Shown here in pieces: positions 8,175 through 16,297 of a stretch of 64,000 nt of DNA. Within the stretch, counting starts at the first letter, position 1, and each line of letters begins with the position of its first letter. The position numbers and the translations under genes were made by a program. The stretch covers positions 1 through 64,000 of the forward strand of contig JAUNJL010000006.1 in assembly GCA_030533315.1 (NCBI GenBank). The letters run 5' to 3'. The notes under the pieces are model-generated. The model did not search any database, was not told the DNA's origin, and saw only the letters and a program-made list of their open reading frames with translations. Source of the DNA: Eubacteriales bacterium (GTDB lineage Bacteria; Bacillota_A; Clostridia; Lachnospirales; Lachnospiraceae).

Positions 8175-9326
8175 TCAGCCGTCTTCAATTTTGATGGACG
8201 TGTAAATGTTGGATGTTTTGGAGACGGAGGGATCGAAGGTGATCCTCAGCCTGCTTCCCGGGGCCAGGCCAGAGGAAGAGGTGTTTTGGGCGCCGTCCGT
8301 GAGACAGGTGACCAGGGCTTGGTCCTCCGTCTGGAGGGTCACGGTGTTTGCCGTGGTGCCCTGGACGTTTCCTGTTACGGTAAAGCCCATGCGGTAGGGT
8401 TCCATGGCGTGTGGATCGTCACCGGTCACGGCCGTCACGGCAATCCTATCCAGTGTTTTGCCGTCAAAGGCCTCCCCGGTGTAGAAGACGGTCACCCCGG
8501 ATCCAGGGGCCGCTCCGCCGGGAAAGTGGCACGGGATCGCTGAAAGATCCAGGGCCAGAGGTTCCTGGGAGGTGGTGGGGATGATTTGGAGGATGTTCAG
8601 GGACAGGCTCTGTATCACGCCTCGGAACTGCTTCGTCTGTTCTCTTTCCGGGACGGTCTGGGCTGCGGCTGGCTCTGGCGTGGGGGTGGGCTCTGGGATC
8701 TGAAGAGGTTCCGTGTCGGAGATGCTGGTCACCTTCAGATGGCTGGCGCTTAGGACGGAGGAGCCTCCCTCCGTTTTCGAAAATTTTCCCTTGAAGTGCA
8801 GGATCACCTGGCCCCCCTCCTGGATGCCGTTTTGGTAATACTGCTCTGTGCCGGTGATGGGGTAGGTGGCGGTCTTTCCAGATCTCGCCCGGATGGTCAG
8901 GGTGTTGGGAGTCAGGGAAATGATCCTTCCCTTGGCAGTCCGGTCTTCCAGCTGCGTCTTTTTGTGGTATTCATCCACCACCTTTAAGGCCCTTACCTGG
9001 CTGGTGTCCGTTCCCGAAAAGCGTCCCTCGTAGATCACGCTGACCTCATCGCCGGTGATCATGCCCCCTGCACATTCCAAGGTGGCGGCGGAAACGTCAA
9101 AGGAGTAGATGTTTTCTTCGTCGTCCCTCATGGTGAGCTGGCTTCCGGTGAAATCCAAAAGACGGCCAGTCACTTCGTCCATGTATACCCGAGGCTTGTC
9201 GGAGATGGGCTCCTCTCCGGAGCTCTCCTCCTTCAGAAGATAGGTGTTGACCAATTCACCGGCGCTGCAGCCGGTGATGGACAGGGAAATACAGGCGAAA
9301 AGGCTAAGGGCTGTCAGTTTTTTCAT
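8175..9326 (-). CDS. Lipoprotein with four tandem beta-domains
   Basis: 383 aa with a clear lipobox (SITGC, Cys20), so it should be anchored to the outer face of the membrane. After the anchor the protein consists of four similar units of 70-90 residues. Each begins with a G-x-(I/L/V)-x-x-(T/L) strand such as GRLLDFTGSQLTM, GRIISLTPNTLTI, GVIQSLSLNILQI and GNVQGTTANTVTL. Each ends with a strand and loop such as GDEVSVIYEG or GSRLRITFD. A Pro/Thr linker (PEPTPTPEP) separates units 2 and 3. The look is of OB- or SH3-like small barrels. I recognise no named family. GGGAGG lies about 12 nt before the ATG. It may share a transcript with the CxxC protein upstream. Confidence 0.8.
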   Translation of the reverse strand: MKKLTALSLFACISLSITGCSAGELVNTYLLKEESSGEEPISDKPRVYMDEVTGRLLDFTGSQLTMRDDEENIYSFDVSAATLECAGGMITGDEVSVIYEGRFSGTDTSQVRALKVVDEYHKKTQLEDRTAKGRIISLTPNTLTIRARSGKTATYPITGTEQYYQNGIQEGGQVILHFKGKFSKTEGGSSVLSASHLKVTSISDTEPLQIPEPTPTPEPAAAQTVPEREQTKQFRGVIQSLSLNILQIIPTTSQEPLALDLSAIPCHFPGGAAPGSGVTVFYTGEAFDGKTLDRIAVTAVTGDDPHAMEPYRMGFTVTGNVQGTTANTVTLQTEDQALVTCLTDGAQNTSSSGLAPGSRLRITFDPSVSKTSNIYTSIKIEDG

Positions 9327-9362
9327 GGTTATCGTAGATCCTCCCGTTGCGACGATGGGAGC

Positions 9363-9584
9363 TTACCTGTCTGGGAGGGAAGAAGGCGTTTCCTTCTTCC
9401 TCCTTTTGGGAACCTCAGGGGTGAAATCAAAGACCTCCTGATAGGCCTCCCATTCCTCACGGTCTTCCGGCGTCCGGTACATCAGCCCGGTACACTCGGT
9501 ACAGGCGTTGGTATCCAGGTAATGCTCATAGTTGACATGGTAGGGATTTTCTTCCCGACTTGGTTGGTGTTCCTTTTGTTTCAT
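9363..9584 (-). CDS. Small acidic CxxC protein, unknown function
   Basis: 73 aa, rich in Glu, Pro and Tyr, with a single Cys pair in NACTECTGLM and a basic patch (VPKRRKKE) near the C-terminus. A strong ribosome site AAGGAGG sits 8 nt before the ATG, which makes it a real gene. No membrane segment or signal peptide. The layout (polar N-terminus, one CxxC, then acidic tail) is like small conserved clostridial proteins of unknown role. It precedes the lipoprotein gene by 36 nt on the same strand. Confidence 0.72.
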   Translation of the reverse strand: MKQKEHQPSREENPYHVNYEHYLDTNACTECTGLMYRTPEDREEWEAYQEVFDFTPEVPKRRKKETPSSLPDR

Positions 9585-9740
9585 GGTTCATTCCTCCTTG
9601 CTGAAGGCCCAGGCCCACTTCCGAAGCGCCTGCAGGGCGCCAGAAGGGGGCGGAGCTTTTCGCGGTATCAAAGATTATTATACGGAGAAATGTCAAAAAT
9701 ATGCTGCGGATCTCAGGGTGTCTCGGGGGCCGGACAGGGC

Positions 9741-10493
9741 TCAGCTCCGGGGCTGTACCCGAAACCAATAAGTATAAAAGTAGGAGAAGCCCAGGGACTG
9801 GTAGAGACTTTGGGCGGGCTCATTGGTGCTGACTACCTGGAGATAGGCTTTGGATGCACCTTTGGCCATGCCCTCCCTTAAAAGCCCGGAACAGATCTGT
9901 CGGGCGTACCCCTTTCTCCGAAAATCCTCCCGGACATGGATGGCGTAAATGCCGATGTAATCCCGGTCCAGGATCCCCAGCCCGGTGGCCACGATTTTCC
10001 CTCTGTGCCAGATGGAGGCGCAGACGGTATCTTTGACAATGGCCCGGTACATGGAGGGGACGACGGCCCGGTGGATGGGATTGACCGTTCCCTTCAGGGA
10101 AAACAGGCTTTCGATCCAAACATCTGGGATGTCGTCCGTCAGGTTGACGGCTTTACAGGGTGCGTCCAGGCAGGCCTGCCCCAGGTCCAGGGTCATGACC
10201 TTGGTGGTGTGCTGAACCTCATAGCCTCGGTTTTCCAGAACGTAGTCAAAATCAGGGGAGACCAGGGGGCTGATCTTAAAGATGGCAGGGCTGCCCAGGC
10301 GGCTGTATTCTGCCTCACAGTACGCCACCTTCTCCCGCCAGGAGAGGGAGGAGGTGCCAAACTGCTCCACGCTGTTGGTCCTGTGGGTATAAAAATAGGA
10401 AAAACGGAGGATCCACCCGTCGTACAGCTCCATCTTGTGGGAGGGCCATGCGTTCAGGGACATATCCTCAAGCTGCTTAATGGTTGTGTTCAT
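9741..10493 (-). CDS. GNAT-family N-acetyltransferase
   Basis: 250 aa. The C-terminal half is a GNAT domain: the acetyl-CoA loop reads VREDFRRKGYARQICSGLL (R-x-x-G-x-A type), followed by YLQVVSTNEPAQSLYQSLGF, the usual beta5-alpha4 segment. The N-terminal half (AWPSHKMELYDGWILRFS and HRTNSVEQFG) matches GNATs with an extra N-terminal domain. It would acetylate an unknown amine. The ATG at 10493 is my choice; a TTG at 10499 is better spaced from the AAAGG and is also possible. It starts 9 nt after the stop of the SGNH hydrolase gene, so they form an operon. Confidence 0.87.
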   Translation of the reverse strand: MNTTIKQLEDMSLNAWPSHKMELYDGWILRFSYFYTHRTNSVEQFGTSSLSWREKVAYCEAEYSRLGSPAIFKISPLVSPDFDYVLENRGYEVQHTTKVMTLDLGQACLDAPCKAVNLTDDIPDVWIESLFSLKGTVNPIHRAVVPSMYRAIVKDTVCASIWHRGKIVATGLGILDRDYIGIYAIHVREDFRRKGYARQICSGLLREGMAKGASKAYLQVVSTNEPAQSLYQSLGFSYFYTYWFRVQPRS

Positions 10494-10501
10494 GATCAAT
10501 A

Positions 10502-11185
10502 TTACCTTTCCCGTAACGATTCAGGCCAGTCGCTGCCTCTGCTGCGCAGGCCGACGGCTCCTTCTTCGCAGCTGGAGGGGCAGTTGCTGGAGAGCAGAAA
10601 AGGGAGAAGCCTGTCCGCCAGCAGGCGATGGCCGGTCTCTGTCAGATGGATGCCGTCCGTAGTCAGAGCCTGGACACCCAGGGCGTCGGCCTGCTCCTCA
10701 AAGAAAGCTTGCAGCTGCACATAGGGAAGCTGATGATCCGCAGCCAGCTGCCGGATCCCCTGGGACAGGAGAGAAAGCTGAGGAACCCAGCCCCTGCACC
10801 AATCAGGCCAGTGAAAGATAAAGGGCTCCATGAGAAGGATGCGCCTTCGGGGAGATGTGAGGATCGTTATTAACTCCTCATAGGACAAAAGAAAGCTTTC
10901 GACCATTTCTTCCTTTTGTTTGCTGGTTCTTTGGGTATTCATCATAAGCCCCACATCGTTGATTCCAATCAAGATTGTTATCACATCGGGAGAGGAGGGA
11001 AGTCCCTCCCTCTCTATGAGGGATAAAAGCCGTCCGACCGTAAACCCGTCAAAGCCCCGGTTGGTCAGGCGCCAGTCCTCCAGCCTCTCCTTTAGGAGAC
11101 GGACATATCCGTTTCCGTAGGGAGGGAAGGAGAGCAGATGGCCGCAGTCGGTGAGGCTGTCTCCAAGACAAAGAAGATGTTTCAT
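10502..11185 (-). CDS. SGNH/GDSL-family hydrolase (esterase/lipase-like)
   Basis: 227-aa cytoplasmic hydrolase, no signal peptide. Block I is CLGDSLTDCG (nucleophile Ser about residue 9), block III is GINDVG, and block V is DGIHLTETGH with the catalytic Asp/His. These fit a rhamnogalacturonan-acetylesterase/TesA-like SGNH fold. It likely removes acyl or acetyl groups from a sugar or lipid. Start at 11185 with GGAAGGG upstream; six extra in-frame residues are possible. Pairing with an acetyltransferase gene downstream suggests linked acyl metabolism, but this is inference. Confidence 0.87.
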   Translation of the reverse strand: MKHLLCLGDSLTDCGHLLSFPPYGNGYVRLLKERLEDWRLTNRGFDGFTVGRLLSLIEREGLPSSPDVITILIGINDVGLMMNTQRTSKQKEEMVESFLLSYEELITILTSPRRRILLMEPFIFHWPDWCRGWVPQLSLLSQGIRQLAADHQLPYVQLQAFFEEQADALGVQALTTDGIHLTETGHRLLADRLLPFLLSSNCPSSCEEGAVGLRSRGSDWPESLRER

Positions 11186-11326
11186 GGCGTTCCCTTCCGG
11201 CAAAAGGGGAGATGCTCCTCGCCCTTGCCTGTCAAAGCTGATAGTCCCATTATAGTACCAGAAGGAGGCTTTGCCAAGTTTATTGTTTTTTTATTCTTTT
11301 TTTATAAAAATTATCCAAAAAAAGGC

Positions 11327-11355
11327 TGGACAAACGGAACGTCTTGCACTATAAT
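11327..11355 (+). promoter_or_regulatory. Sigma-A type promoter of the Tad operon
   Basis: TGGACA (11327-11332) and a perfect TATAAT (11350-11355) are separated by 17 nt. Transcription would start near 11362, leaving a leader of about 140 nt before the first Tad gene. An AT-rich tract (11280-11322) lies just upstream and could act as an UP element. Confidence 0.75.
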
Positions 11356-11362
11356 AAGCATC

Positions 11363-11405
11363 ACCAGAAATCATCTGGTATCAAAGTACCGTCAGATCTG
11401 ACGGT
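11363..11405 (+). promoter_or_regulatory. Inverted repeats in the Tad leader
   Basis: ACCAG/CTGGT (11363-11379) is followed by a perfect 18-bp palindrome ACCGTCAGATCTGACGGT at 11388-11405. Both lie at the predicted 5' end of the transcript. The palindrome could be an operator for a dimeric regulator or a leader hairpin. Confidence 0.5.
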
Positions 11406-11503
11406 GATTTCCCAATTTACGAAAGAGAAAATTGAATAAGCGGTTCCATGAGAACACAGAAGAGGTGTTTGTTGTATGAACATGAGAGAAGTGAGGTGAG
11501 CCT

Positions 11504-12016
11504 ATGCTTTTTTCCAGTGGCCTGCCGGTGGTGATGGCGGCTGGGGCGATGCTGATGGATCTCAGGAGGGGACGCGTGGATAACGGCTGGATCTTGTTTG
11601 GGCTGTTCATTGGCCTTTGGACAAGATTGCTGGCGGAAGGGCCAAAGGGAATTTTCCCCTTTTTGGGAGGAGGCATCCTGCCGCTTCTGGTTTTGTGGTG
11701 GCTTTTTGCCCTGCACATGCTGGGGGCGGGCGATATCAAGCTGTTTTGTGTGCTGGGAGGCTTTCTGGGAATGGTTCGGATCCTGAAGTGTATCCTTTGT
11801 TCCATGGTGATCGGGGCAGCTCTTTCCGGGGCGATCCTGGTTTCCTGCGGAAATGTCAGGGAGAGGCTTTGCTACTTTATCCATTACATTCGCAATCTGC
11901 AAAGGACAAAGAAAAGGCTTCCCTATTCCAGGGAGGGCGTGGAGCATCCGGAAAATTTTCACTTTACGGTACCCGTTTTCCTAAGCGTGCTGCTCTGTGT
12001 GGGAGGTGTGTATTGA
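11504..12016 (+). CDS. tadV: A24-family prepilin peptidase of the Tad system (first copy)
   Basis: 170-aa polytopic membrane protein with the two aspartate motifs of type IV prepilin peptidases: DLRRGRVDN near residue 18 and GAGDIKLF near 75. It would cut the leader of Flp-type pilins at the inner face of the membrane. The C-terminal tail is longer than in minimal CpaA/TadV proteins and ends in another helix. First gene of the operon; the next gene starts one base after its stop. Confidence 0.85.
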   Translation: MLFSSGLPVVMAAGAMLMDLRRGRVDNGWILFGLFIGLWTRLLAEGPKGIFPFLGGGILPLLVLWWLFALHMLGAGDIKLFCVLGGFLGMVRILKCILCSMVIGAALSGAILVSCGNVRERLCYFIHYIRNLQRTKKRLPYSREGVEHPENFHFTVPVFLSVLLCVGGVY

Positions 12017-12017
12017 A

Positions 12018-13037
12018 ATGAAAAAAAATATCTTTGCGGTCTGCGACCTGGAGGTAGAGTACGCCTTGAATTTTATGGACCACCTCAACCAGAGAAGGAG
12101 CATACCCTTTGAGATCCAGGCCTTTACCACGGTGGACAGCCTGGTCTCCTTTGGGAAAAAGACCCCCATTGAGCTGCTGCTGATTTCCGGGAAGGCCATG
12201 TGCAGCCAGATCCGGGAGCTGGAGATCGGGAAGATCGTGATCCTCTCCGAGGGGCTTCATCCCCCGGAGCTGGAGCAATATCCCAGCGTGTACAAGTACC
12301 AGTCCTCTGCCGCGGTGATCCGGGAGGTCATGGCCTGTTACGGGGAGGAAAAGACGCAGGAGCCGGAGGATTTTCCGGTACTGAAAAAGGCGACGGAAAT
12401 CTATGGAGTTTATTCGCCCCTTGGGCGCTGCCTGAAAACGTCTTTTGCCCTGACCCTTGGGCAGGCGCTGGCCAGGGACCGGGCGGTTTTGTACCTGAAC
12501 CTGGAGGAATATGCGGGGTTTGACGCCTTGCTGGGAAAAACCTTCCGCCATAATCTGAGCGACCTTCTGTACTATGTACGTCAGGAGGGACAAGGCCTGA
12601 TACATCGGATGAACGGGATGACGGAGACCATGAACAATCTGGATTACATCCCGCCGGTTCAGACGCCGGCGGACATCCGGGGCGCCCTGTGGCAGGATTG
12701 GGAAAGGCTGATACAGGAGATCGTGGTACACAGCTCCTACGAGGTGCTGGTCCTGGATATTGGCAATGGGATCGACGAGGTTTTTTCCATGCTGGAAATG
12801 TGCGGCAGGATCTACATGCCGGTATTGGGGGACGCCGTGTCCCTGGCAAAGATTTCCCAGTTTGAAAATCTTCTGAAGCTGGGAGAATTTTCTCAGGTGC
12901 TGGAGAGGACGGTCCAGGTGAAGCCGCCCTATCATGTGGCAAGAGATCCGGGGCAGCCCTACGTCGAGGGCCTTTTGTGGAGTGAATTGGGAGATTATGT
13001 GAGGGAACTGCTTAGAAAGGAACGTCATGAGCCATGA
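12018..13037 (+). CDS. tadZ: TadZ/CpaE-like pilus localisation protein
   Basis: 339 aa. The first about 110 residues look like an atypical receiver domain (KKNIFAVCDLEVEYA). The rest is a MinD/ParA-type domain. The P-loop is degenerate: residues 132-142 read YSPLGRCLKTS instead of the usual SPKGGVGKT, and the deviant first lysine is missing. TadZ-type proteins place the Tad machine at the cell pole and often have weakened ATPases. GGGAGG lies about 12 nt before the ATG. The stop overlaps the start of the secretion ATPase gene. Confidence 0.8.
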   Translation: MKKNIFAVCDLEVEYALNFMDHLNQRRSIPFEIQAFTTVDSLVSFGKKTPIELLLISGKAMCSQIRELEIGKIVILSEGLHPPELEQYPSVYKYQSSAAVIREVMACYGEEKTQEPEDFPVLKKATEIYGVYSPLGRCLKTSFALTLGQALARDRAVLYLNLEEYAGFDALLGKTFRHNLSDLLYYVRQEGQGLIHRMNGMTETMNNLDYIPPVQTPADIRGALWQDWERLIQEIVVHSSYEVLVLDIGNGIDEVFSMLEMCGRIYMPVLGDAVSLAKISQFENLLKLGEFSQVLERTVQVKPPYHVARDPGQPYVEGLLWSELGDYVRELLRKERHEP

Positions 13038-14227
13038 GAAAAGAAGTATTCCAGAGATTGAGGGAGCTTTTGATGGAGAAGCTGGAGCTTTACCGGGAGC
13101 TTTCCGATCAGGAGATCCTGGAAACCATTGATGATCTGATCCTGGGAAGTCTTCGGGAGGCTTCCATTCCCCTGAAGGAGAAGGTGGAGCTGAGGCAGGA
13201 GCTTTTTTATTCTGTGAGAAAGCTGGACGTCCTCCAGGAGCTGATCGAGGATGAGACGGTCACCGAGATCATGGTAAACGGCCCGGAGTCCATTTTTGTG
13301 GAGCGGGCGGGAAAACTAAAGAAATGGGAAAAGACCTTTACATCCAGAGAAAAGCTGGAGGATGTGATCCAACAGATCGTGGGAAAATGCAACCGGGTGG
13401 TCAATGAATCCATGCCCATCGTGGACGCCAGACTGGAAAACGGGGCCAGAGTCAATGCGGTCATTTATCCAGTGGCCCTGGATGGGCCGATCCTCACCAT
13501 ACGGCGGTTTCCGGACAATCCCATCACCATGGAGAGGCTGATCCACATGGGGAGTATCCCCCAGGAATGCGCAGAATTTTTGGGCGCATTGGTCAGGGCC
13601 AGGTATACCATGGTGATTGGCGGGGGTACGGGAAGCGGAAAGACTACCTTTTTGGGAGCCTTGTCCGAATACATCCCGAAGGATGAGCGGATCATTACCA
13701 TTGAGGACAATGCGGAGCTGAAGCTTCAGGGCATTGCGAATCTGGTACGCCTGGAGGCAAAGATGGCAAATGGGAACGGCGGGACCGCCGTGACCATCCG
13801 GGATCTCATACGGACGGCTCTTCGGATGCGCCCAGACAGGATCGTAGTAGGCGAGGTCCGGGGAGCGGAGGCCATGGACATGCTCCAAGCGATGAACACG
13901 GGACATGACGGAAGCCTTAGCACGGCCCATGCCAACAGCAGCCGGGATATGCTCTCCCGCCTGGAGACCATGGCCCTGATGGCTCTGATGGATTTTCCGC
14001 TGGAGGCCATCCGAAGGCAGATCGCATCGGGGGTGGAGATCCTCATCCATCTGGGAAGAATGCGGGATAAATCCAGGAAGGTTCTGGAGATTTCGGAGCT
14101 ATGTGGAATGGAGGACGGAGAAATCTGTCTCCGTCCGCTGTATCAATGGAAGGAAGGGGAGGGCCTGATAAAAAAGGAGCCTCTTCTCCACAGGGAAAAA
14201 CTGGAACGGGCAGGAATGAGATTATGA
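13034..14227 (+). CDS. tadA: Tad/CpaF-type secretion ATPase
   Basis: 397-aa hexameric ATPase that powers Flp pilus assembly. Walker A GGGTGSGKTT is at residues 196-205, an Asp/Glu box IITIEDNAEL follows, and RMRPDRIVVGEVRGAEAMDML is the conserved Walker B/arginine region with a His box (STAHANS). Normal length for CpaF. It overlaps TadZ by 4 nt and TadB by 4 nt (ATGA). Confidence 0.95.
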   Translation: MRKEVFQRLRELLMEKLELYRELSDQEILETIDDLILGSLREASIPLKEKVELRQELFYSVRKLDVLQELIEDETVTEIMVNGPESIFVERAGKLKKWEKTFTSREKLEDVIQQIVGKCNRVVNESMPIVDARLENGARVNAVIYPVALDGPILTIRRFPDNPITMERLIHMGSIPQECAEFLGALVRARYTMVIGGGTGSGKTTFLGALSEYIPKDERIITIEDNAELKLQGIANLVRLEAKMANGNGGTAVTIRDLIRTALRMRPDRIVVGEVRGAEAMDMLQAMNTGHDGSLSTAHANSSRDMLSRLETMALMALMDFPLEAIRRQIASGVEILIHLGRMRDKSRKVLEISELCGMEDGEICLRPLYQWKEGEGLIKKEPLLHREKLERAGMRL

Positions 14228-15000
14228 AAGAGGACAGGGTAAGGAAAGAGATTCGGGAACAAAGAAACTATGAAGAATATCGCTTTACGGGAAAGGAGCT
14301 CCTAAAATACTTCGCCCAGGGACTGGCTCTTGTGGGAGCGGTGGACTACCTTTTTTACAAGAGCTTGTGGGTGATGGTGGCGCTGGCGCCCATGTCGGTT
14401 TTTTATGTCCGGTACAAAAAGAAACAGCTAATCCGGGAAAGAAAACGAAGGCTGAACTATCAGTTTAAGGATGCCCTAAACTCCATGAGCGTGGCAGTTC
14501 AGGCAGGGTATTCTGTGGAAAACGCGGTGACTGCCTGTGTACGGGATCTGGAGCAGATCTACAGGAAGGGAGATGATATCCTTGAGGAATTTCACTACAT
14601 AGAAAAACAGCAGCGGGTCAGCGTGCCGGTGGAGGAGCTGTTTTTGGAGCTGGGAGACAGGTGCCGGGTGGAGGACATCGAGAATTTTGCCTCCGTGTTT
14701 TATACGGCGAAGCGGACGGGAGGGGATATGGATCAGGTGATCCAGAAGGTTTCCAGGATGCTGGGAGACAAGATCGACGTGAAAAAGGAGATCGAGGCCA
14801 CGCTGGCCGCAAAAAAGTCGGAGCAGTTCCTGATGAGCCTGATGCCGGCTGGGATCATCCTTTATATGAGGCTGACCTCCCCGGGATTTTTGGATATTCT
14901 TTACGGGAACCCTTTTGGGATCTTCGCCATGACCCTCTGTCTTGTCATTTACGGCGCAGCCTACTGGATGGGGAGAAAAATCGTGGATATTGAGGTATGA
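14224..15000 (+). CDS. tadB: TadB-like inner-membrane platform protein
   Basis: 258 aa, a type II secretion F-domain protein: two N-terminal helices (about 32-62), a cytoplasmic helical domain with DALNSMSVAVQAGYSVENA, then C-terminal helices. It forms part of the membrane platform that TadA drives. The start overlaps the tadA stop. Upstream in-frame codons to 14101 exist but would lie within tadA. Confidence 0.85.
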   Translation: MKEDRVRKEIREQRNYEEYRFTGKELLKYFAQGLALVGAVDYLFYKSLWVMVALAPMSVFYVRYKKKQLIRERKRRLNYQFKDALNSMSVAVQAGYSVENAVTACVRDLEQIYRKGDDILEEFHYIEKQQRVSVPVEELFLELGDRCRVEDIENFASVFYTAKRTGGDMDQVIQKVSRMLGDKIDVKKEIEATLAAKKSEQFLMSLMPAGIILYMRLTSPGFLDILYGNPFGIFAMTLCLVIYGAAYWMGRKIVDIEV

Positions 15001-15003
15001 CAA

Positions 15004-16032
15004 ATGTGGATACATATGGTGATCTTTGCAGCGGCGTTTTTCCTTCTGCTGGGCTGGAGAAAGGGATGGCTTTCTGCCAAAGGGCTGGGGGATCAGAAAA
15101 GCCGCAGGATGTTTGGTGCCGTGGTCATCTGTGGAAACCTGCTGGGCATGATCCTCACACTGCAGAGCCAGGAGGGAAGGCTGCCGGAGGAGGAGCTGCG
15201 GCTTTCTAAAGAGGAGGATCTGTCCTATGAGAAAAAATTTCTGGTGTCGGTGGAAGGGGAGGAGGCGGAAACCCTGTACATACAGGTGCCGGAGAGGGAG
15301 AGAGACGATGAGGGCGGCGGGGAAGAGACAGAGCCAGAGGAAAAGACAAGGGAGGAAGAGCTCCTGGAGGCTGTTGCAAGGTACAACGATGAAAAAAATG
15401 ATCCCGACTATTTTTATCTGCCTTCCCTGTGGGAGGGGCGGAGGCTTGTGTGGGAATATCCTCGGGATGGGACGGGAGGATTGATCGCCGCACTTTTTAC
15501 GGTGGCCGGTTCCTGCGTGCTTCTGGCGGGAGCGAGGGAAGAGGAGAAGAAATGGCGAAGGCGCCGGGAGGAGCTGTTGATGGATTATCCGGGTTTGGTG
15601 ATGAAGTTTACCCTCCTGATCCAGGCCGGTCTGACGGTCCGCCGTACCTTCCAGAAGATGGCGCTGGACTATCGCAGGAGGAGAACGACGGTTCCAAGAG
15701 CCGCCTACGAGGAGCTTCTTGCCGCATGTCGGGAAATGGAAAGCGGGATTTCTGAGGCGGAGGCCTACAGGCGCTTTGGAGAACGGTGCAGACAGGTGAA
15801 ATACAAAACCTTTTCCACCCTTCTTGTGCAGAACCTGCAAAAGGGAAGCCGGCAGCTGGGAGATATTTTGGAAAAGGAGGCTGCGGAGGCCTGGGATGAG
15901 CGCAGGAGAAAGGCCAGGGTTCTGGGGGAGGCGGCGGCCACGAAGCTGCTGGTGCCCATGATGCTTATGCTGGTGGTGGTCATGGCCCTGATCATGCTTC
16001 CGGCCTGCCTTTCCTTTTATCAGGCAAACTAA
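15004..16032 (+). CDS. tadC: TadC-like inner-membrane platform protein
   Basis: 342 aa with an N-terminal helix pair (about 2-18 and 38-55), a long acidic insert (about 60-130, many Glu/Asp), a helix near 160-178, then the conserved F-domain (LLMDYPGLVMKFTLLIQAGLTVRRTF) and a C-terminal helix (MLMLVVVMALIMLP). It is the partner of TadB. The acidic insert, predicted outside or cytoplasmic depending on topology, is unusual and lengthens the protein relative to classical TadC. Confidence 0.82.
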   Translation: MWIHMVIFAAAFFLLLGWRKGWLSAKGLGDQKSRRMFGAVVICGNLLGMILTLQSQEGRLPEEELRLSKEEDLSYEKKFLVSVEGEEAETLYIQVPERERDDEGGGEETEPEEKTREEELLEAVARYNDEKNDPDYFYLPSLWEGRRLVWEYPRDGTGGLIAALFTVAGSCVLLAGAREEEKKWRRRREELLMDYPGLVMKFTLLIQAGLTVRRTFQKMALDYRRRRTTVPRAAYEELLAACREMESGISEAEAYRRFGERCRQVKYKTFSTLLVQNLQKGSRQLGDILEKEAAEAWDERRRKARVLGEAAATKLLVPMMLMLVVVMALIMLPACLSFYQAN

Positions 16033-16085
16033 TAGGATTTCCCCGGGCCTGGAGCTTGGAAGGGCTGGGGAGAAAGGAGAGGACG

Positions 16086-16265
16086 ATGAAATTGTTGAAG
16101 GACGTGATGAGGGAATTTTGGGTGGAGGAGGAAGCCGTGGGGGTCGTGGAGATCATCCTGATCCTGGTGGTGCTGATCAGCCTGGTGGTGATCTTTAAGG
16201 AGCAGCTGACCAGCCTGGTATCCAAGATCCTCTCTAAGATCACGAAGCAAAGCAACGCTATTTGA
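16086..16265 (+). CDS. flp: Flp1-like type IVb pilin
   Basis: 59-aa pilin precursor. A short charged leader (MKLLKDVMREFWVEEEAVG) is followed by a hydrophobic helix starting VVEIILILVVLISLVVIF, with the Glu typical of class III/IVb pilins three residues after the Gly. The C-terminal tail is short and basic. The likely cut is after Gly19 by one of the two A24 peptidases in this operon. AAAGGAGAGG precedes the ATG. It is the only obvious major pilin in the locus and is the likely fibre subunit. Confidence 0.88.
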   Translation: MKLLKDVMREFWVEEEAVGVVEIILILVVLISLVVIFKEQLTSLVSKILSKITKQSNAI

Positions 16266-16297
16266 CGGCGGAAGGACTAAAGGAGGAGGTGTCGGCC

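Noticed and set aside
9526..9768. 80-aa minus-strand frame between the CxxC protein and the acetyltransferase
   Set aside because: It overlaps both neighbours, has no ribosome site and no family pattern.
14476..15840. 454-aa minus-strand open frame opposite tadB/tadC
   Set aside because: Antisense to two conserved Tad genes; composition is typical of a high-GC shadow frame.
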